16,537 nucleotides of DNA from Ectocarpus siliculosus. Its lineage: Eukaryota; Sar; Phaeophyceae; Ectocarpales; Ectocarpaceae. Numbering within the stretch: the stretch's first letter is position 1; every line of letters begins with the position of its first letter. The DNA lies in assembly GCA_000310025.1 (NCBI GenBank), contig FN648523.1, forward strand, positions 1,782-18,318, given 5' to 3'. The notes under the pieces were generated by a model. That model saw only the letters and a program-made list of their open reading frames with translations, had not been told where the DNA came from and did not search any database. The translations under genes were made by a program, and so were the position numbers. Positions 7,801-16,520 of the stretch are shown one piece after another.

Positions 7801-9405
7801 GGGCTTGGGGCGGGTTTCTTTGTTCATGAGAATTATCGGTAAGACTCGTGGATTTTGCCACGATCGTGGTAGGGCAGCTACCAACCTTTGCTGTAGTTGT
7901 TGCATGTATCCTGTTCTTGCTTGCGTGTAGAATCACTGGCCTTGACCATGGATGTGCCGGATTTTTCCATACAACCAGCGTCCCAGGAATCATTTGTGGT
8001 CGAACCGTGATGCTGTCCGTACTACTTCGCTTCAGAACGGCCGTGATGCTCCGTGACCCTCGGGACGTTGTCCTCTCGGAGTTTAGAATGCGGCGAGACT
8101 ATTACCACCAGGAGAAAGTCATGGCTGTCTCCGTGGACGACTTCATCTGGGACCGATTTCAGGTGAGATTGCGCCAGCCCGTCGGCACGTCGTGGCATGC
8201 TTCCGTTGGGCACAACGGAGGCCGATGAGTTTCCCTTAGCACGTATCAGCTTGATGTTGCGAGGTTGCGGCTCACATTGTGTGGTTTTGTCACGACGGAC
8301 TGTTTCTCCCGTTGGGCGTTAGAGGTGGCCGAGGTTCCCGGTTCAACGACCAGCGTGTGCACTCCTTCTTTTCTTATTTCTCAGGAGGTTCTCGATTCAC
8401 TGTTCAAACATCGTAGTATGTAGTCCACTGACCTATCCAAGCCGAAACTTCCGCAGCGACGGGCGCTTGAAGCCAAACGCCGGACCGTCTGCAGACCCCC
8501 CACAGTTCTGTGCATTGACGGCCAAGAAGGCATAAATGAATAAGGGCATAGGCCCAGAAACCGTGATCTCATCCACCTCAAACCCTGCCACATCAACCCA
8601 AAGAGCCCCCCATCGCGTCGACTACGCGATCAATCTCCCGGCGACTTACATCGTGCGCATTCCTTCCCTCTTTTGCTGTGGTTGTTTCCATTCCTCGTGA
8701 AGACCATCGTTTCTTGGACGCATCAGCGGTGGGTATGGCACACGGAAACAGTCCTGAGCGAATCATCTCACGTTATGTTTTACGATGATCTCCAGGTAAG
8801 GTAGTTGCTTTTTCAGCATTCCCGCCTGGCTACCCTACTCCTTGGATCTCAAGTATATCGAGTCACTTCACAACGTGATGGATGCCTCTGCACGGTAATC
8901 AAGTTAACATATACCACTTGTACTCTCTCTCTCTCTCCTAATGCTGACCAAGTGAGACTGTTGGCGAGCGCAGTCTCGCCTCTCTCAGAAGAGGTCTGGC
9001 TTCCTCGGAGTCGCCGTTGTTCGTCCAACCGTAAGCGTCGTAGACGAGCCTCGTCCAGTTCTCCCCGGTCCGCGAAACGTTGCTGTAGCTTAGATATTTT
9101 CGGCATGCTGCTGTATCTCTAACCTCTCTGCTCCCGTTCGCGGTGCCGGTCTCTTACTCTACACTCATTCATCGCTCCAGGCCAGCCCCATGGGCATGAT
9201 CGACCTCGCCGCGTTCATGGGTCTGGAGTGTTCCGAAGACCAGGCCCGTAAAGTGTGGGAGTCTCACCAGAATGCCGTGCCTCACGGCGACTACACCACT
9301 CACGGGCTCCAACTGGGCACTATCGAATGGATGAACGCCACCATGGCTAGTCTGCTCCCCACGGCAGTGTCGCTTCACTGGGGACTTAACCCGACCGACA
9401 CCTGA
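4683..9405 (+). CDS. PAPS-dependent sulfotransferase, eight exons, 364 aa
   Basis: The joined exons are 4683-4881, 5468-5515, 6014-6095, 6493-6610, 7457-7659, 8036-8162, 8703-8795 and 9181-9405. They total 1095 bases, every junction is GT-AG, and all phases fit. The product would transfer sulfate from PAPS to an acceptor, perhaps a glycan; the acceptor cannot be read from sequence. Visible motifs are the 5'-phosphosulfate loop PKSGTTWL (residues 84-91), the 3'-phosphate segment LRDPRDVVLS (222-231, with R223 and S231 the likely contacts), and VMFYDDL (283-289) followed by the helical tail AFMGL. H147 in LFLHYK may be the catalytic base, by analogy with the KTH motif of SULT enzymes. Residues 20-60 are a Gly/Ala-rich linker. 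Length is normal for the superfamily. The cytosolic SULT GxxGxxK motif is not seen. The start is uncertain: an upstream exon may add a membrane anchor. Confidence 0.8.
5223..5256. repeat. 17-bp tandem duplication in intron 1
   Basis: GGGTAGGCAGTCGATGC is followed directly by GGGTAGGCAGTCGCTGC. The two units are perfectly adjacent with one substitution. It lies inside intron 1 (4882-5467). Confidence 0.8.
5468..5515 (+). CDS. sulfotransferase exon 2 (first beta strand)
   Basis: A pyrimidine-rich tract ending tttccacag at 5467 precedes a 48-base exon encoding ENWQHEGHGISITAKG. The donor is GGAG|GTGCGA, phase 1. The strand ISITAKGE runs straight into PKSGTTWL of exon 3, as expected for the strand before the PAPS loop. 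The incoming frame carries a TGA at 5407-5409, which confirms that the exon begins after it. Confidence 0.65.
6014..6095 (+). CDS. sulfotransferase exon 3 (PAPS 5'-phosphosulfate loop)
   Basis: The acceptor is ccccttcctcag, ending at 6013, and the donor is CCTG|GTATGT, phase 2. The exon encodes PKSGTTWLGRLMPQLALE and then LCGSSTNTW. PKSGTTWL matches the conserved sulfotransferase loop that binds the 5'-phosphosulfate of PAPS, and it is the strongest single piece of evidence for the family. Confidence 0.9.
6493..6610 (+). CDS. sulfotransferase exon 4
   Basis: The acceptor is cactatggcag, ending at 6492. The first base completes the split Trp codon (TG|G) from exon 3. The exon encodes CEMGGLAVYPNEPSPWYEFE and continues to LFLHYK. 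The donor is ATAAG|GTGATT, phase 0. LFLHYK sits where many family members have the acceptor-side histidine motif, though that alignment is by position only. Confidence 0.8.
7457..7659 (+). CDS. sulfotransferase exon 5 (Cys-containing insert)
   Basis: The chosen acceptor is aaatgcttcag, ending at 7456, in phase 0. The donor is GGCG|GTGAGA, phase 2. The exon encodes residues 150-216, including WKGHPEGCNQ, FFEDDPPC and CMGFVPTESR. Four cysteines (168, 185, 199, 207) could form disulfides in a secretory enzyme. An alternative acceptor (tcctttcag, ending 7389) has a better pyrimidine tract but the wrong phase for exon 4. The 5' edge is therefore less certain than the rest. Confidence 0.7.
8036..8162 (+). 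CDS. sulfotransferase exon 6 (3'-phosphate site)
   Basis: The acceptor is tacttcgcttcag, ending at 8035, and its first base completes an Arg codon (CG|A). The donor is TTTCAG|GTGAGA, phase 0. The exon encodes TAVMLRDPRDVVLSEFRMRR and ends DDFIWDRFQ. RDPRDVVLS is the family signature that contacts the 3'-phosphate of PAPS. Confidence 0.92.
8385..8423 (+). other. possible alternative exon with in-frame stop
   Basis: Within intron 6, the run cttcttttcttatttctcag ending at 8384 is the best acceptor in the gene. Joining exon 6 to it in phase 0 adds EVLDSLFKHRSM and then TAG at 8421-8423. The product would lose the last third of the enzyme. It could be an unproductive splice form or simply a cryptic site. 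Confidence 0.25.
8703..8795 (+). CDS. sulfotransferase exon 7
   Basis: The exon is 93 bases, encoding TIVSWTHQRWVWHTETVL and then SESSHVMFYDDLQ. The donor is CTCCAG|GTAAGG. The acceptor (cattcctcgtgaag) is weaker than the unused one at 8384. VMFYDDL matches the strand and acidic turn (LRYEDL-like) that precedes the C-terminal helices in sulfotransferases. From RDPRD to this motif is about 60 residues, normal for the family. Confidence 0.88.
9181..9405 (+). CDS. sulfotransferase exon 8, C-terminus and stop
   Basis: The acceptor is tcatcgctccag, ending at 9180, phase 0. The exon encodes 74 residues beginning ASPMGMIDLAAFMGLE and ending WGLNPTDT before TGA. The pattern of a strand, then a short helix with FMGL, then a Cys/Ser-Glu-Asp turn matches the usual end of the sulfotransferase fold. 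No AATAAA follows within 500 bases. Confidence 0.88.
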   Translation, partial: ASPMGMIDLAAFMGLECSEDQARKVWESHQNAVPHGDYTTHGLQLGTIEWMNATMASLLPTAVSLHWGLNPTDT

Positions 9406-9951
9406 TACTGCCGTTCTTCATGCAAACCTTCGCTTCGGCAACAGCAGGCGTGAGGAAGGAAAAAACAAATGCATCGACACACAGACACACAGATAAAGGG
9501 CTGGTGCGAGCAACTGGCTGCAACGAGAACGTCAACGCTTCGTGGTGGTAGCGTACATGGCGTACTCTCTTGCCGAGGACGCCTTGAGAAGAGCATGGCG
9601 TTTTTGCTAGAAATTTTGATATTGTTGTTGGTCTGGGTCGTTTTTGAGTACGCGTGTACCTGACACTTTGGGTAGGCTTGTGGTCACGGACAGTAATTTT
9701 GCTTGTAAGTAGTGGGAGCGAGGCGAACGAGCAGGTGCCGGGTAGAGGTCTCAATGGTTTCGTACGAAGGCAACATTAGAGCAACGACAACAATAACATC
9801 AACACCAACGGCCCTGCTTGGTTGAAGACGTGGAAAGTACAAAGGTATTTGTTGTGCGATGTGTGGAACCACTGTTATTGCTCTTCTGCCTGTCAGAAAG
9901 GCATGGGGTCTCTCAAACGCCTCCAGGTTTGGCTGCTTTGAGCTATTCTCT
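9406..9951. other. 3' flank of the sulfotransferase gene
   Basis: This presumably holds the 3' untranslated region and then intergenic DNA. I see no AATAAA, no motif-bearing reading frame and no clear terminator. A 10-base palindrome TTCGTACGAA lies near 9759-9768. Confidence 0.4.
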
Positions 9952-9956
9952 CAGTC

Positions 9957-10162
9957 TGTTAGGTGTACCCAACACACTGTAGATACAGATTCGGAGATCT
10001 AGGTTTCGTGTATCATCTTCGTACATGCATTTGTAGAAGGGTGATTCCCCTTCTTCCTTGCATGGGCAAGCATGGCCTGTGCACTCGTTAACATGTTAAT
10101 ATCGAGGTCCCCAGTCTAGCTTTACTCCGCAACCTCTGACGGAAAGCACCCGCTACCCAACA
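9957..10162 (+). repeat. LTR-like repeat A (short copy, 206 bp)
   Basis: The repeat starts TGTTAGGTGTACCCAACA, which is nearly self-complementary, and ends CCGCTACCCAACA. Its right 130 bases are similar to about 10940-11070, with shared blocks ATGGGCAAGCATGGCC, AACCTCTGACGG and AAGCACCCGCTACCCAACA. The similarity stops exactly at the final ACCCAACA. It is shorter than its partner, either by internal deletion here or by insertion in the other copy. Confidence 0.5.
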
Positions 10163-10411
10163 ATTTTGGGAGACGGGTCTGAGGCCTGTACTTGATATAT
10201 TTGATGTTTGAATATTCTACGGATTTCGGAGGATCGAGTTCTATTGGGAATCAAAGATTTCTGAAGACATCGTTATATAGGGAGATTTGTTCCGAATTGG
10301 AACGATAGACGATCTAGATTTGGGATTGAGTTATCACGACCAAGGTTGGGCGATCCTACGAAGAAAATATTTATTTTTTGGATCGTACTATCTAGCACCG
10401 AGTGGAGGGGC

Positions 10412-11072
10412 TGTTGAGTGTACTCGACACTAGATTGTACAGATCATCTGCAGAGATACAGAGAGAGAGGTAGTGTTTGTAGAATTGAGACGGATAGAAA
10501 GACCACGGTTTTGGGGGGATCCCTTGGCTAGATGTATGTGTGTGTGGGATTTGTGAAGATCTCGACAAAGATCATCAGGATCCTGGCTGTCTGCCCTTAA
10601 AAAAAGCCAGGATGCAATGGCAAGGAGGGAACCAAACACGAACATACCTGATCGTAGTTGCTCTCTACAACTTGTATTTGTACAGAGTTCGAGGGGCGCT
10701 CTTGAACAGCGATAGTGTGAACCTCGAAACGGTGACTCGTGGACGTGGAGAAGGTCTCCAGTATAGGTGGGTCTGTTTTAGGATCTTTTCTTGACTAATC
10801 GAGCTCGGAGAAGCACTCGTGGGTTATGAGCGACTACCTCGCTGGGGGAGGCCCTGCAGACTATAGCCGAACACACGCGGGTTGGAAACATGAAACCCCC
10901 CTGCAACAGCGTAGCTACATACAGCATAGCTGGCCGTCACGGAAGTCGTGATACCCCTTTCATGTGGGCAAGCAAGCATGGCCGAGGCATTCGGTAATAT
11001 CATATCAATCAAGGTCCTGAGTCAAACTTTTCTCTGCCAACCTCTGACGGCAAGCACCCGCTACCCAACACA
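10412..11072 (+). repeat. LTR-like repeat B (long copy)
   Basis: The left end TGTTGAGTGTACTCGACAC resembles the left end of repeat A, and the right 130 bases resemble its right end. About 450 bases in the middle have no counterpart in A. They include a perfect 9-bp hairpin (ATCCTGGCT 10580-10588 with AGCCAGGAT 10605-10613, 16-base loop). Short open frames within it are not coding candidates. Confidence 0.4.
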
Positions 11073-11077
11073 CAGTC

Positions 11078-12700
11078 TGACACATACGTTACATCAATCG
11101 CTTCCTCTGGCCAGTACGTCCCAATCGGGTGTGTGTACCTGACCTACGCTTGACCACAGCTTATACGCCTTACGTCAAAAACAGCTCCGTGGAGTACCTT
11201 GGCTTCATGGATGGGTACGTGTACGCAGCGGGCGAACGGTTGTACTTCTGTTTATGTAGATAGTATAGATAGGCGCGTATGTTCGTTGGTCTCGGAGAGC
11301 TACGTGTGGCCACTCCACAGCAGCAGTGCGCAGTGTACAATATGGCAGGAATTTGCACTTTCATAAGTAGTAGCATGATTTAATTATTTTGGGGATTTGT
11401 TGCATCCATAGACTACCGACCGCAGCAACACTGATATCCTCCTACCCTCCTACTTACTCTGTATGACTACAATTGTACAGTATTACGGTATAGTCCTACA
11501 TACTATACGTAGTTTGTTTGGTGTTTGTTTGTGGACCGAAGCGTCTGTCTGTCTTTAGATTCTCAGGTGGTTTCGGTTATTGTAATACCGTATACATGTA
11601 GCGCAACCCACAACCCTGTGCCCGAACGCCAGCGGCGCCATATCTACGGGCCAAAGCATTTTCTAGCGGGCCAGACAGCCAGTGTTGTAATGAGCACCGA
11701 TGACCGTGTTGTGGGCAAGGCTGTGCCTCTCGATGTTACTCGAGATGGTTGGCACCGCGAGCGGTTGAAGAGCAGAAGAGTAGGAGTACTTCTTGTGCTG
11801 TGTAGAGACGCGTGAAGATATGTTGAACACTGGCGCTTACATAGTTGGCCAACACACGCAAATAGATCCACAGAGAACGTAGAAGTCCAGACGACAGCAG
11901 TTCCTAGAGATGACCAGGAAGGCTAAGAGCCATGACTATCCAGAGAAGTCCATGCGAGAGATTCATGCGAGAGTGAGCGACACGTGATCCCTCGAGCAGA
12001 GAATGCTACAGCAGTAATTCCTCCGCACACAGATGCTGTATCTACGATGCATGATGATCTACGATAGAGAGCAATGCTACTGAACAAGACTTGAGGCCAA
12101 TATTTATATTTCCATAACAGGCCGAAAGCAACATAGGCTCTCCTGTGTCGCATCTGGTAATAAGGACTAGTCTATAGTCTAAGTAATTTGGAACGTCGAG
12201 GTCGATGTAGTAGACTTAGTTGTCGTCAGACGACGTGTTCTTCCCCTGACCTCTCGCCCAAAACATGCATGGGTATGTTGATAACCTCGGTCTCCAGTAG
12301 TGCCGATCCTCAACGCGCACATCCGGACATACGTATCTGCGTAGACTATGCATGTATGCATACAATATCCATGCATGCGGAGAAAGGAGAAAGTGTCTCC
12401 ACACTCCACAGAAAAGAGCGCTGGATCCTACAGTTTCATGTGTACATATTTAGCTCATGTGCCCGCCTCCAGAACCATTTGCTAGAAAAACTATTCCAGT
12501 TTTCCGGTGTTTTGGCCGAAGCCCACACGTTATCGTATAGGATAAGCACTCACACATCAGGAAGTTTAGTGAGCTACACCGCTGTTGCTGTCTCTTTGAG
12601 CGCACCCTAACCCCAGCTGGCCTGAAGCACGTTCGCGCGGTTGTGATCATCGCGGGGGTCGCCCAAACAGCACTCTCATCGACTGGAAAAGGTGAGAGGT
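11078..12700. other. no supported gene
   Basis: Open frames at 11525-11815 and 12188-12610 on the plus strand reach 96 and 140 codons, but neither shows a motif and each overlaps frames on the other strand. The stretch carries alternating ATGCAT-type palindromes around 12345-12377. I cannot assign a function or a confident exon to any part. Confidence 0.4.
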
Positions 12701-13480
12701 AAAACGTATGTATGCATACATTTATGGTCTCGCCCAAGTGTTCGCCCCCAGCGCACGAGCGTGCAGTGGCGTCGTCTTCTCATATGTACATCACCGCCAC
12801 GACTCTCGCAAATCGACCACTTCTCATAAGCCTGTATCCAGCGCGGCCGACAGCAGTTTTGAACGATGGGACAGCAGCGGCTGTTTCTGGTAACCACCGA
12901 AGAATAGTTGTCGCCGCGGACCAACAGCAGAGAGCGAAACACCCGTACTCTTGTGTCGTGGCCTGTTTTTTGCCGCTCCAGCGGTCGTATCTGCAGAGGG
13001 AGAGGAAAGAAAGGTGTATCCTGGTGTCCTTGTATGGACTACATACCCTCTTGCTCGCGGCTTTCGTGTGCGCATACCAGCAGTCATATTCGCGTTTGCA
13101 TGTGGGTTCACGCCGCCGACCATTACGTACAGCAAATTTCAGAAAACAACCGTCATCGCTGCTGCTGTTCGCTGCAAACGATTTTTCGGTCGCGACGCCT
13201 CGCCTTGATTTGGTAATTAACGAACGGCACAGCCCACTTATTGTCCCCGGGACGGTGTGACAGACGCAGGCACAGGTTATCGCTGATGCTCTATTGCTCT
13301 ACAGCACGCGCCGTCGGCAGATTTTGGAGTCCTGCACATGCCGCACGCTTGCGCGAAGCGCACACGCACACCCGTGCCTGTCGCTTCCCAACCTATGGTT
13401 GTAAGAAATCAGGAGAAGTTCCAAGTTCGGCTTTTTTTTTTTTTTGCTTGCTGTCACACCCATCTGGGAGCTGACCGCTG
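12701..13480. other. low stop-codon density, unassigned open frames
   Basis: Between about 12908 and 13216 all three plus-strand frames are open, and a minus-strand frame of 103 codons overlaps. The longest is 12712-13260 (182 codons, ATG start). None has a recognisable domain, so the openness probably reflects composition. A T14 run at 13432-13445 follows. Confidence 0.3.
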
Positions 13481-13965
13481 CTTGTGACTTTTGCCCCCAA
13501 GATACCTTACTTGTACAATACAGAAGTACCGCTATCGTGCCGTCTTGCCTCTCAAACTCACGAGCTCCGATCGAGGTTCGCTGAGAAGAATTCGTCTAGG
13601 TGGCTGCACCCATCGATAAGGCCTTTGAAAATGCCAGGTGGTACAGCAGCAGGTATGCAAACGTGCTTTCCACATACTGTACTCCGAAGTGCAGGATGTG
13701 CACATGAATACTCAGTTCGGAGTTGCAGTAGTTCTGGTTGCTGGCGGCGTGGCTGCGGCGGGTACTTGTGGTTTCTGAGACGGGACAAAGCCGAAAACAC
13801 GCTTTATTAGTTGTGTGCGTATTTTCTGCCCGCACTTCGTTGGGAACTTGGCATTGAAGAAATGAACCCTCCAAAAACTCGAGAATCGAAGAAGTTGAGC
13901 ACCTTGGGTGTTGTATCCCTACACCTACATAGCGGCCATTCGTAGCAAACCCTTAGCATTTGTAG

Positions 13966-14017
13966 GCACGTAAGAACCCCAAGCCTTGGCCCAAACTAGA
14001 GGTTCTTAACTACGTGC
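13966..14017. repeat. 13-bp inverted repeat
   Basis: GCACGTAAGAACC (13966-13978) pairs with GGTTCTT (14001-14007) and ACGTGC (14012-14017), leaving a four-base bulge AACT. The loop is 22 bases. It may be a remnant of a foldback or miniature inverted-repeat element. Confidence 0.6.
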
Positions 14018-14361
14018 GCTAACTTATATCTCATGGCAGGGACAAACCATCTCCTCTTTTAAATCCGTATGCATACGTGTTTATGTTTAAGAAAACCATG
14101 AACCCGCTCGTAGCCGCCACATTCTGCTGCTGTATTGGTCCCGGATTTACTACGAAGTATACGAAGTCAGATCGGGCCCGCAGTTGAGAAAAAAAAAAAA
14201 GGCTCAATTTTTTCCGGGAAATAAAAAAAAGGCCTAAGACACACAGCTCAGTGTCAGCCACAACATTAGAAACGTCCCAATAAGAAACATGATCGTGCGA
14301 TACCCCAATACAAAAGAAACAAGGGGTAGAACTGGGGGAACGTGCCCAAAGAAACGCCCCA

Positions 14362-14379
14362 CTGCTGCTGCTGCTGCTG
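14362..14379. repeat. (CTG)6 microsatellite
   Basis: Six perfect CTG units. In the overlapping plus-strand frame 14289-14621 (110 codons) they read as poly-alanine. That frame has no other protein-like feature, so I do not call it a gene. A12 (14189-14200) and an A8 run lie just upstream. Confidence 0.8.
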
Positions 14380-14817
14380 CCATGCTCCCACCCCCTACAC
14401 CTAGCTCATGTCATTCAATTTTTTGGTTGGGGCAGAGAGTAGTCATTTTCGTGGCACCCAGCGCCCCAGTGTCGCGCGGGCTGCGCTACCCACTGCTGCT
14501 GTACTTCTACTGTACTGCCACAACCCCCAATGTTCGCCACACCGAGCTGTCCGTTGAACGCTGCGTGAAGGCTTTTGGTGTGTTGCTGTATTCTTCGCCA
14601 ATCAGAAATAAGAAAAAATAAGAGAACGCTGATCATCAGCAGGATGCGACAGCCCAATGGAATGAGAAATCCGTTTCAAGAGATTTTGGCCTACTTCGGA
14701 TGGTCCTTCTGCCCAGAATAAGAAATTGAGGCTCGACCCGATTTTGACGTTTCTTATCTCCGGGCCCTATCTGCAAGGCTGGATTCGCAGGCCTGCTTGC
14801 TGCATTGCGGCAGTGTG

Positions 14818-14881
14818 AGGCTATGTGTATCGCGCACTGGGTGTTGGCTGCACCTCAGACCCGATTGTTGATTTGTGCACA
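14818..14881. repeat. diverged direct repeat, copy 1
   Basis: This begins AGGCTATGTGTATC and ends TTTGTGCACA. It aligns with 14987-15058 through shared blocks TGTGTATC, GGTGTT, GGCTGCACC, CAGAC, CGATTGT and TGTGCACA, with small gaps. Confidence 0.65.
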
Positions 14882-14986
14882 CCGCATGATATGCTCGTAT
14901 TGCACGCACAGGAGCTTCGCCTTTAGAAAATTCAGCCGTGACCTGCAGTGACACACAGGTAGAAGGGCGCATGGCTGCTGTATAGC

Positions 14987-15058
14987 AGGCTGTGTGTATC
15001 ATGCAGTCGGTGTTGTGGCTGCACCGCAGACATCGATTGTCTTGTACATATGTGCACA
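14987..15058. repeat. diverged direct repeat, copy 2
   Basis: This is the second copy of the block at 14818-14881, 169 bases downstream in the same orientation. It is 72 bases long against 64 because of small insertions (GT in GTTGTGGC and CATA before TGTGCACA). Confidence 0.65.
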
Positions 15059-15164
15059 GATTTTCTAAAAGAACGCTCCAATAAAAAGTGTAGAAAATCT
15101 TCATGCTATTTTCTAGTGAAACGACGGACGACGGCATTCCTACAAATACGTCGATTCGTAAGCG

Positions 15165-15464
15165 ATGTCCTTTTCATGGCCTTATTCTGCACTGCTGTCG
15201 CGGCTGCAGCCCACCACCACCACGTCGCAAGTAGCTTTTAAGTCCGCATGGATCGATCGCGCTGAAGAGATTCAGGGAGAGGGGAATGAGGGTGTGCGGG
15301 GTGGTGGGGAATCAGCGCTGGAAGATAACAGCTTCGTGAGAGGAGAATACGGCTTGCTTCCCGAAATGAGAATTTTTGGCCACAACACCGTCCCGGGGGG
15401 GGGCACGCGGTCGGTGCGTTCCGCGGGATGCCCGGCACGGCCCCTAGTCTACGCGGGCCGGTGA
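15165..15464 (+). CDS. possible small ORF, unknown
   Basis: An ATG frame of 99 codons ends at TGA 15462-15464. The middle is Glu/Gly-rich (EEIQGEGNEGVRGGGES) and there is a plain C-terminus. No domain, signal peptide or splice context is evident. It runs through a G9 tract, where a sequencing error could create or destroy the frame, and a minus-strand frame of 111 codons overlaps. Kept only as a weak candidate. Confidence 0.15.
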   Translation: MSFSWPYSALLSRLQPTTTTSQVAFKSAWIDRAEEIQGEGNEGVRGGGESALEDNSFVRGEYGLLPEMRIFGHNTVPGGGTRSVRSAGCPARPLVYAGR

Positions 15465-15748
15465 AACCATACGATGCAACAACAGATGTAGTTGTTGTTT
15501 GGGTACAGCAGTACGGCTGTGTGCCAGTTTTCCCACCGTTGTGTCGCAGTCTGCGGTAGTTGCGAGGTGTCACACAAAACAGTGCTGTGGTCGTGCAGCC
15601 GCCGTCTGCTACATGAATTTCCGAGGTTACGTGCTACCGCACGTGGAACCAAGCGGTGGGGTGCACACACTGAGATCGCCGGGACTCTAGATTATGCGTC
15701 GCGCCTGGTTGCTGGAGATGGCTGACTGGTACTAGTCATGAAGGTGGG

Positions 15749-15785
15749 ACGGAGCCCTCTGTTTCCATGATGAAGGGGGCTCCGT
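15749..15785. repeat. perfect 9-bp hairpin
   Basis: ACGGAGCCC (15749-15757) pairs perfectly with GGGCTCCGT (15777-15785) around a 19-base loop. It is not followed by a T run, so I see no reason to call it a terminator. Confidence 0.65.
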
Positions 15786-15816
15786 AATTCACAGACGCGC
15801 TAACGTGCCTTGCGGC

Positions 15817-15834
15817 GGGGGGGGGGGGGGGGGG
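15817..15834. repeat. G18 homopolymer
   Basis: Eighteen consecutive G. Like the G9 run at 15395-15403 and the G17 run that ends the window, it may be collapsed or expanded in the assembly. Confidence 0.85.
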
Positions 15835-16165
15835 TGTACTCATAGTCGTGCATGCCGTAGTCGTTAGACCATTGACCTCGCATCCCTACAAAGCCCGGAC
15901 GGAGCTCGCCGGGTTCTCACCGGACCAGGCTCTCACATCACCAAGCGCGAAGCGCCGTGAGGTATTTGGCGAGTCGCATGAAGGGTGAGCTGCATCCTGC
16001 TAAGGGTGTTCGGCATCTTGTGCTTACTTCCTTGCGTACGGATGACAGCTACGTATGACTTAGTTTATTTTCTGGTGCTTTCACTTCCAGAGACAGTTGT
16101 AAGCACTGTGTAACTGCCTCGAGGATGCTTGACCATTTTAACACAACGTGGTGCGATCATCCCCC

Positions 16166-16200
16166 GTTGCGCGGAGTGAGGTTTCTCCACCCCGCACAAC
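16166..16200. repeat. 13-bp imperfect hairpin
   Basis: GTTGCGCGGAGTG (16166-16178) pairs with CACCCCGCACAAC (16188-16200) with two mismatches, both tolerable as G-U in RNA or as point changes, around a 9-base loop. Confidence 0.6.
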
Positions 16201-16223
16201 ATGATGTACTCGACCACCATTAT

Positions 16224-16268
16224 GGTTACCGCCAAAAAAAAAACGAGGTAAAAAAAAAAACGGTAACC
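16224..16268. repeat. 8-bp inverted repeat enclosing A-runs
   Basis: GGTTACCG (16224-16231) is the exact reverse complement of CGGTAACC (16261-16268). The 29-base interval is almost entirely two A10 runs separated by CGAGGT. It sits directly beside the tandem repeat that follows. Confidence 0.65.
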
Positions 16269-16304
16269 TGGTTGCCGAGTTCACGAAGTGAATTGGCTTG
16301 TTTC

Positions 16305-16486
16305 ACAACGTCGTTGCCAAGCGACGAAAACCCAATCCCGATGGCAAACACCGAGCGGGGGGCTTTTTTTACAACGTCGTTGCCAAGCGACGAAAACCCA
16401 ACCCCGATGGCAAACACCGGGGGGGGCGGCATGTTTTACAACGTCGTTGCCAAGCGACGAAAACCCAACCCCGATGGCAAACATCG
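16305..16486. repeat. minisatellite, three 49-bp cores at 66-67 bp period
   Basis: Cores lie at 16305-16353, 16371-16419 and 16438-16486, nearly identical over 49 bases. They are separated by 17-18 base spacers rich in G and T runs. Each core carries a small hairpin, CGTCGTTGCCAAGCGACG, with five Watson-Crick pairs plus a T-G and a T-A pair around GCCA. Open frames on both strands here simply repeat the unit and are not genes. Confidence 0.85.
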
Positions 16487-16520
16487 GAGGGGGATGATTC
16501 ATGAGAATTGGAGGCCTGCT

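Larger units (their letters stand above)
9952..11077 (+). mobile_element. decayed small LTR retroelement with CAGTC target duplication
   Basis: The 5-base repeats CAGTC at 9952-9956 and 11073-11077 flank a segment that begins TGTTAGGTG and ends ACCCAACACA. Two LTR-like ends occur inside. One runs 9957-10162 and the other 10412 to about 11072. Both start TGTTRRGTGTACYCRACA, and both end with the same block (CCGCTACCCAACA) preceded by about 100 similar bases. Just after the first LTR, TGGGAGACGGGTCTGA (10167 on) could be a primer-binding site. Just before the second is the purine tract GAGTGGAGGGG. The 249-base interior has no coding capacity. This suggests a non-autonomous, TRIM-like element with unequal LTRs. 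Confidence 0.45.

Noticed and set aside
11525-11815. Plus-strand frame of 96 codons with a protein-like central part
   Set aside because: No motif, no convincing partner exons, and an overlapping minus frame of 75 codons. It is too weak to annotate.
16226-16504. Repetitive peptides on both strands (for example repeated GFSSLGNDVVK)
   Set aside because: They are translations of the 49-bp minisatellite. The second spacer changes the period from 66 to 67, so the frame is not kept across copies.
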